A DNA stretch of 64,000 nucleotides from Thermodesulfobacteriota bacterium. GTDB lineage: Bacteria; Desulfobacterota_D; UBA1144; Nemesobacterales; UBA2774. The stretch spans positions 124,001-188,000 of the forward strand of contig BQJP01000001.1 of assembly GCA_021604765.1 (NCBI GenBank). Direction: 5' to 3'. The notes under the pieces were generated by a model. It was not told where the DNA came from and did not search any database. It saw only the letters and a list, made by a program, of their open reading frames with translations. The position numbers and the translations under genes are program-made. Below, piece by piece: positions 60,664-64,000 of the stretch (position 1 is its first letter; each line of letters opens with the position of its first letter).

Positions 60664-60697
60664 GTTGTTTTCTGGATGATCTTAATATGCTTAAAAC

Positions 60698-61957
60698 TTA
60701 TGCCTGTCTATATTTTCTAGAATAAAGAACCCCAATAATGCCAAAGAATGCAGCTAAGGCAATCAAGCCCCACTCTGAAATTGTCGGCACAGCAACAGTA
60801 GGAATCTCCCCATCGGGAATTACTTCTCCTACAACACTAGTAAGTGGTCTCAGGGAGACGAAATTGTTTATATCCAATCCCTGGAAACGAATTTCATACT
60901 GACCAGCAGGTATTACTGGCGCCATTCTATCTGCTCTGGCGGGGTTGTCTGTAAGTGTTGAAATTAACCATAGCTCCCATTCTCTGTTACCAGAAGGATT
61001 TATATTGTCGAACACCTGACCGTCCGGAAATATTGTTAGGTATGATACAGCGCCCGGAGACAGGGTCATAAAGTTAAAGTCGGAATCAGGTTCCTTATCG
61101 TCAAATGGTTCTGGTGGATTGACGCCTTGCGCAACTACATCTGTGCTTAAAGGAGCAAAAGGCGGAATAGTATCAGGTGTATTGGGGTCATTAGTATCTG
61201 TTTGAGTGCCGTCAAAGTTGCCTCGATCAGCATCTCCATCCCAAAATTCTAACTCTATTGCCTCTTCCGGAACATCAAAAAAGAAACTGATTGTCCCGTC
61301 GTAATTCGCTCCTACTTTGTCTTCAGGTCCGACGCCGTCTGAAGGGTCGTAATTCGGAAAGATTATCTGAAGGTCATTGGGGTCAGTAGCAGGAGGATTA
61401 AAAACGGATGAAGACAAAAATGTAAAAATCTCGTCAACTAGCACAATTCCACTCGCTCTAACTTTAAACGCGTTGGAGACTAAATCTGGAAGATTAGTGT
61501 TTAATTGTTCAATAGCTGTAAGTGTCAAAGTGTAAACGAAGTCTCCGTCAGCGTTCCGAGCCAGATCATCAGTCGGAAGAGTGAAATCGGCCCAAGCATT
61601 GTTCGGGAAGTTTGTTGAAAACTCTTCAAATACAACTGGACCGTTATCGTCCATATCTGGGTCTATTTTTAGAGTATAACGAACGAGATATGGTACGCCC
61701 ACATCCCAATTTTTTTCCGAAGGCACGGGTGAATTTGAGTCTCCGTCAAAAATACCAAATGTAAAATCAGGATCGTCGCCCGGAATCACTATTCTTATAT
61801 TAAGTGTCTCGGTTGTGAGTGTCTGAAAAGCAAACCCATCAACCAAAAGTAAAAACCTTCCATCAACACTACTGCAAGTCGGCATACAGGACATTAAGGC
61901 CTCAGACCTGCTGGTAAATGAAAATGAAACTAAAAGGAACAAAAATCCAAAAAGCAA
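60698..61957 (-). CDS. IPTL-CTERM exported protein, array copy 3 (start codon apparently lost)
   Basis: The frame has a TTG at 61957, but alignment to the tandem copy shows the ancestral ATG position (61988-61990, minus) is now AGG. The mature protein of about 400 residues starts MSCMPTCSSVDGRFLLLVDG. It has FGIFDGDSNSPVPSEKNWD, a Ca-binding-like DPDMDDNGP stretch, SFFFDVPEEAIELEFWDGDADRGNFDG and ends with VPTISEWGLIALAAFFGIIG plus YSRKYRQ. It is the third member of the array and a probable surface protein. Without the lost ATG its signal peptide lacks the basic head, so it may be poorly or not exported. Confidence 0.8.
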   Translation of the reverse strand: MLFGFLFLLVSFSFTSRSEALMSCMPTCSSVDGRFLLLVDGFAFQTLTTETLNIRIVIPGDDPDFTFGIFDGDSNSPVPSEKNWDVGVPYLVRYTLKIDPDMDDNGPVVFEEFSTNFPNNAWADFTLPTDDLARNADGDFVYTLTLTAIEQLNTNLPDLVSNAFKVRASGIVLVDEIFTFLSSSVFNPPATDPNDLQIIFPNYDPSDGVGPEDKVGANYDGTISFFFDVPEEAIELEFWDGDADRGNFDGTQTDTNDPNTPDTIPPFAPLSTDVVAQGVNPPEPFDDKEPDSDFNFMTLSPGAVSYLTIFPDGQVFDNINPSGNREWELWLISTLTDNPARADRMAPVIPAGQYEIRFQGLDINNFVSLRPLTSVVGEVIPDGEIPTVAVPTISEWGLIALAAFFGIIGVLYSRKYRQA

Positions 61958-61988
61958 AATACTGATTGAATTCTTATATACCCTTCTC
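61872..61988. repeat. 117-base near-identical repeat, copy A (signal peptide segment)
   Basis: 61872-61988 and 63171-63287 differ at only a few positions over 117 bases, far closer than the rest of the two genes. They cover the signal peptide and first mature codons of adjacent IPTL-CTERM paralogues, which suggests recent duplication or gene conversion. Confidence 0.85.
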
Positions 61989-61996
61989 CTGGTATA

Positions 61997-63289
61997 TTAG
62001 CCTCCTAAATTTGCATTACGTCTTCTTACTGTAAAAATACCAATAATTGCTATTGCTGCCGCTAAAGAAATCAATCCCCACTCTGAAATTGTAGGAACTG
62101 CAGTGAATATTTCTTCCTCAGGAAGAACTTCTCCCCTTAATATGAATGGGGCGAGCGGTCTCAAGGAAACGAAATTATTAATATCTAATCCCTCGAAACA
62201 AATTTGATATTCTCCTGCGGGGAACTGGTCAACCATTGCATCTACCCTTGAAGGATCGTCTGTAAGAGTCGATACTCTAAATAATTCCCACTCTCGGTTA
62301 GCTGAAGGATTATCGTTTCTCACTACTTGACCGTCAGGAAAGATCAGTGAATATGAAACTGTACCCTCTACCAGAGTTAAGAAGTTAAAGTCACTGTTAG
62401 GATCTTTATCATCAAAGGGCTGAGGTGTATTAGTATCACCCTCAGCTACCACATCTGTTTCAGGAGGCGCAAAGGATGGGATAGTATTTGGCGTGTTGGG
62501 ATCATCGGTATCAGGGTTAGTACCGTCAAAGTTGCCTCGATCGGCATCGCCATCCCAAAAATCAGCTTCAACCGTATCCTCGGGAAGATCAAAGAAGAAA
62601 CAGAAAGATCCGTCATATGTTGCTCCTACTTTGTCCTCAGGACCTACTCCGTCCGAATCATCCAAGTTCGGATAAATTATGTTTAAATCCGCCCCTGGGG
62701 AACCAATCGTAGTTGCCTCAGAAACAAATGAGAATATTTCATCTATTTGCACAAGACCGCTTGCCCTTACTTTAATAGAGTTCCCGGTTACAAAAGGCGC
62801 TGCTGGATTGAGCGGTTCCAAAGCTTTGGCAGTTAGAGTATAAACAAAATCTCCATCTGCGTTTCGAGCGAGATCACTAGTCGGAAATGTATAATCAGTC
62901 CATGCGTTATTTGCGAAATTTGTAGATAAATCCTCAAAAACTGATGGTCCAAGATTATCCTCATCAGGGTCTATTTTTAAGGTATATCTATAGAGAAACG
63001 GAGCACCCGTGTCCCAGTTAAATAGAAATCGGTCTGAATCACCGTCAAAAATTCCTACAGTAAATTCTGTCTGATCGCCTGGAATAATTATCCTTAAATT
63101 CAACGTATCGGTTGTAAGAGTCTGGAACCCTGGTCCAACAACAACGATTAAAAACCGTGCATCAGTAGTGCTGCAAGTCGGCATACAGGACATTAAGGCC
63201 TCAGACCTGTTGGTAAATGAAAATGAAACTAAAAGGAACAATAATGCAAAAAGCAAAATATTGATTGAATTCTTATATACCCTTCTCAT
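61997..63289 (-). CDS. IPTL-CTERM exported protein, array copy 2
   Basis: The 430-residue protein has AGGAGG ten bases before the ATG and a signal peptide MRRVYKNSINILLFALLFLL. The mature part starts MSCMPTCSTTDARFLIVVVG, continues FTVGIFDGDSDRFLFNWD, KIDPDEDNLGP, FCFFFDLPEDTVEADFWDGDADRGNFDG and ends VPTISEWGLISLAAAIAIIGIF plus RRRNANLGG. The last codons contain the AGGAGG used by the next gene. It lies 15 bases after copy 1 and is clearly cotranscribed. Confidence 0.88.
   Translation of the reverse strand: MRRVYKNSINILLFALLFLLVSFSFTNRSEALMSCMPTCSTTDARFLIVVVGPGFQTLTTDTLNLRIIIPGDQTEFTVGIFDGDSDRFLFNWDTGAPFLYRYTLKIDPDEDNLGPSVFEDLSTNFANNAWTDYTFPTSDLARNADGDFVYTLTAKALEPLNPAAPFVTGNSIKVRASGLVQIDEIFSFVSEATTIGSPGADLNIIYPNLDDSDGVGPEDKVGATYDGSFCFFFDLPEDTVEADFWDGDADRGNFDGTNPDTDDPNTPNTIPSFAPPETDVVAEGDTNTPQPFDDKDPNSDFNFLTLVEGTVSYSLIFPDGQVVRNDNPSANREWELFRVSTLTDDPSRVDAMVDQFPAGEYQICFEGLDINNFVSLRPLAPFILRGEVLPEEEIFTAVPTISEWGLISLAAAIAIIGIFTVRRRNANLGG
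63171..63287. repeat. 117-base near-identical repeat, copy B (signal peptide segment)
   Basis: This is the partner of 61872-61988. The next three bases are CAT here and CCT in copy A, so the start codon reads ATG here and AGG there. Confidence 0.85.
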
Positions 63290-63304
63290 GATGTATTATC
63301 CTCC

Positions 63305-64000
63305 TCAATTCCCTAGATTTGTGCTACGTCTTCTTACTGTGACAATACCAATTATTGCCATAACTACGGCTAATGCAATCAACCCCCACTCAGAAATTGT
63401 AGGTACAGAAGCAGGAGGAAGTTCCGGATCAGGAATTACTTCTCCTCTTAAAGTCAAGGGGAACAACGGGTTTATGGAAACAAAATTTCCCATATCGAGC
63501 CCTTCAAAACGAATTTCATAGATGCCTGCTGGAATTACCGAAGTGTTGTGATCAACCCTAGTGGGGTCTGAGTCCAATGTAGATATAACAAAATTTTCCC
63601 ATTCTTGATTTCCAGACGGGTTAGGATTATTAAACTCCTGGCCGTCAGGGGCGATTAATTTATATGTAACTGCTGGTGATCTAAAAAAAAGAATAGTATC
63701 ACTATCGTCAGGAGGATCAGGAGGGTTTAATCCCTCTGCTACTACGTCTGAATCAGGTGGAGCGAATGCGGGAATAGTATTAGGCGTATTAGGATCGTCT
63801 GTGTCTGTTCCAGTGCCGTCAAAATTGCCTCTGTCGGCATCACCGTCCCAGAATACTAACTCAACTGCCTCTTCTGGAATTTCAAAGAAGAACGTGAATG
63901 TCCCGTCGTAAGTAGTGCCCACTCTGTCATCAAGTGTGAAACCGTCTTCAAAATTAACATTGGGAAAAACAATTGGTATGTCCCACCCGCTAGTCACATT
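63305..64000 (-). CDS. IPTL-CTERM exported protein, array copy 1 (partial, runs off right edge)
   Basis: Only the C-terminal 231 residues are in the window; the frame is open to base 64000. It has FFFEIPEEAVELVFWDGDADRGNFDGTGTDTDDPNTPNTIPAFAPPDSDVV, close to the two downstream copies, then FEGLDMGNFVSINPLFPL and the C-terminal VPTISEWGLIALAVVMAIIG with VTVRRRSTNLGN. It is the upstream gene of the tandem array. Confidence 0.88.
   Translation of the reverse strand, partial: NVTSGWDIPIVFPNVNFEDGFTLDDRVGTTYDGTFTFFFEIPEEAVELVFWDGDADRGNFDGTGTDTDDPNTPNTIPAFAPPDSDVVAEGLNPPDPPDDSDTILFFRSPAVTYKLIAPDGQEFNNPNPSGNQEWENFVISTLDSDPTRVDHNTSVIPAGIYEIRFEGLDMGNFVSINPLFPLTLRGEVIPDPELPPASVPTISEWGLIALAVVMAIIGIVTVRRRSTNLGN

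Larger units (their letters stand above)
59693..60697. other. 1 kb non-coding region with several structured elements
   Basis: Very AT-rich and without a supported protein gene longer than 15 codons. It holds a 16-base direct repeat TTTTCGGGAATATTTT (60043-60058 and 60341-60356), each followed by TATATAGT. It also holds an inverted repeat at 60155-60222 enclosing a micro-ORF, a possible structured RNA with terminator (60385-60518) and the terminator of the IPTL array (60622-60663). Nothing is seen in 59693-60040. Confidence 0.6.

Noticed and set aside
1-64000. CRISPR array or rRNA/tRNA genes
   Set aside because: No regular direct repeats with spacers and no conserved RNA gene signatures were found on either strand by eye.

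Overview
The window is AT-rich, densely coded DNA from a Gram-negative bacterium. It has an OmpA-type protein, many lipoprotein signals, periplasmic enzymes, glutathione-linked formaldehyde metabolism and several exported proteins ending in the IPTL-CTERM (VPTLSEWG + TM + Arg cluster) sorting signal. No rRNA, tRNA or CRISPR array was seen. A mostly uncultured proteobacterial, Desulfobacterota or Dadabacteria-like lineage would fit, but nothing here fixes the taxon.

Layout. 0-3.9 kb: MarC-type membrane protein (partial), DJ-1/PfpI protein, a lipoprotein, OmpA-like and GYF_2-RDD envelope proteins. 3.9-9.5 kb: a phage- or plasmid-derived island with a LexA/CI-type repressor facing a Cro/Ner-like gene across an operator-promoter switch, then a replication-initiator-like winged-helix protein, an OB-fold-like protein and several orphans. 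It has no integrase or virion genes. 9.7-15.6 kb: small secreted proteins (cytochrome c lipoprotein, a frameshifted IPTL-CTERM gene, two paralogous exported proteins flanking HU, three DUF3617 proteins). 15.6-32.9 kb: ordinary chromosomal genes (TauE/SafE permease, M23 peptidase, AlkD-like protein, lipid kinase plus dual-specificity phosphatase, GFA protein, methyltransferase, ChrA, class 3 lipase, amine oxidase, beta-propeller, phosphoesterase, cupredoxin, TPR protein, SRPBCC/WYL divergent pair). 33.3-35.2 kb: FrmA/FghA formaldehyde operon. 36-44 kb: phosphoesterase, an 886-residue-class FG-GAP surface protein, a ModA-like lipoprotein, an IPTL-CTERM protein, purEK. 44.2-48.9 kb: an LprI-MliC lysozyme-inhibitor fusion, then a formylglycine-generating enzyme, its probable sulfatase and a periplasmic HAD phosphatase. 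49.0-52.1 kb: a second ModA-like protein inserted among three paralogous small exported proteins. 52.2-64 kb: another IPTL-CTERM protein, APH-like kinase, methyltransferase, DUF389 protein, DUF1579, DUF3617, PPK2, a 1 kb non-coding stretch with several structured elements, and a tandem array of three IPTL-CTERM paralogues running off the right edge.

The most notable items are: (1) the truncated phage-type switch/replication island; (2) the ModA-like protein embedded in a triplet of uncharacterised exported proteins, with no permease or ATPase; (3) two candidate non-coding RNAs with perfect or near-perfect terminators (about 55.6 and 60.4-60.5 kb); (4) a glycine-rich 15-codon micro-ORF inside an inverted repeat at 60.15-60.22 kb; and (5) a tandem IPTL-CTERM paralogue whose ATG has become AGG. 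All functions are read from sequence motifs by eye; no database search was run.
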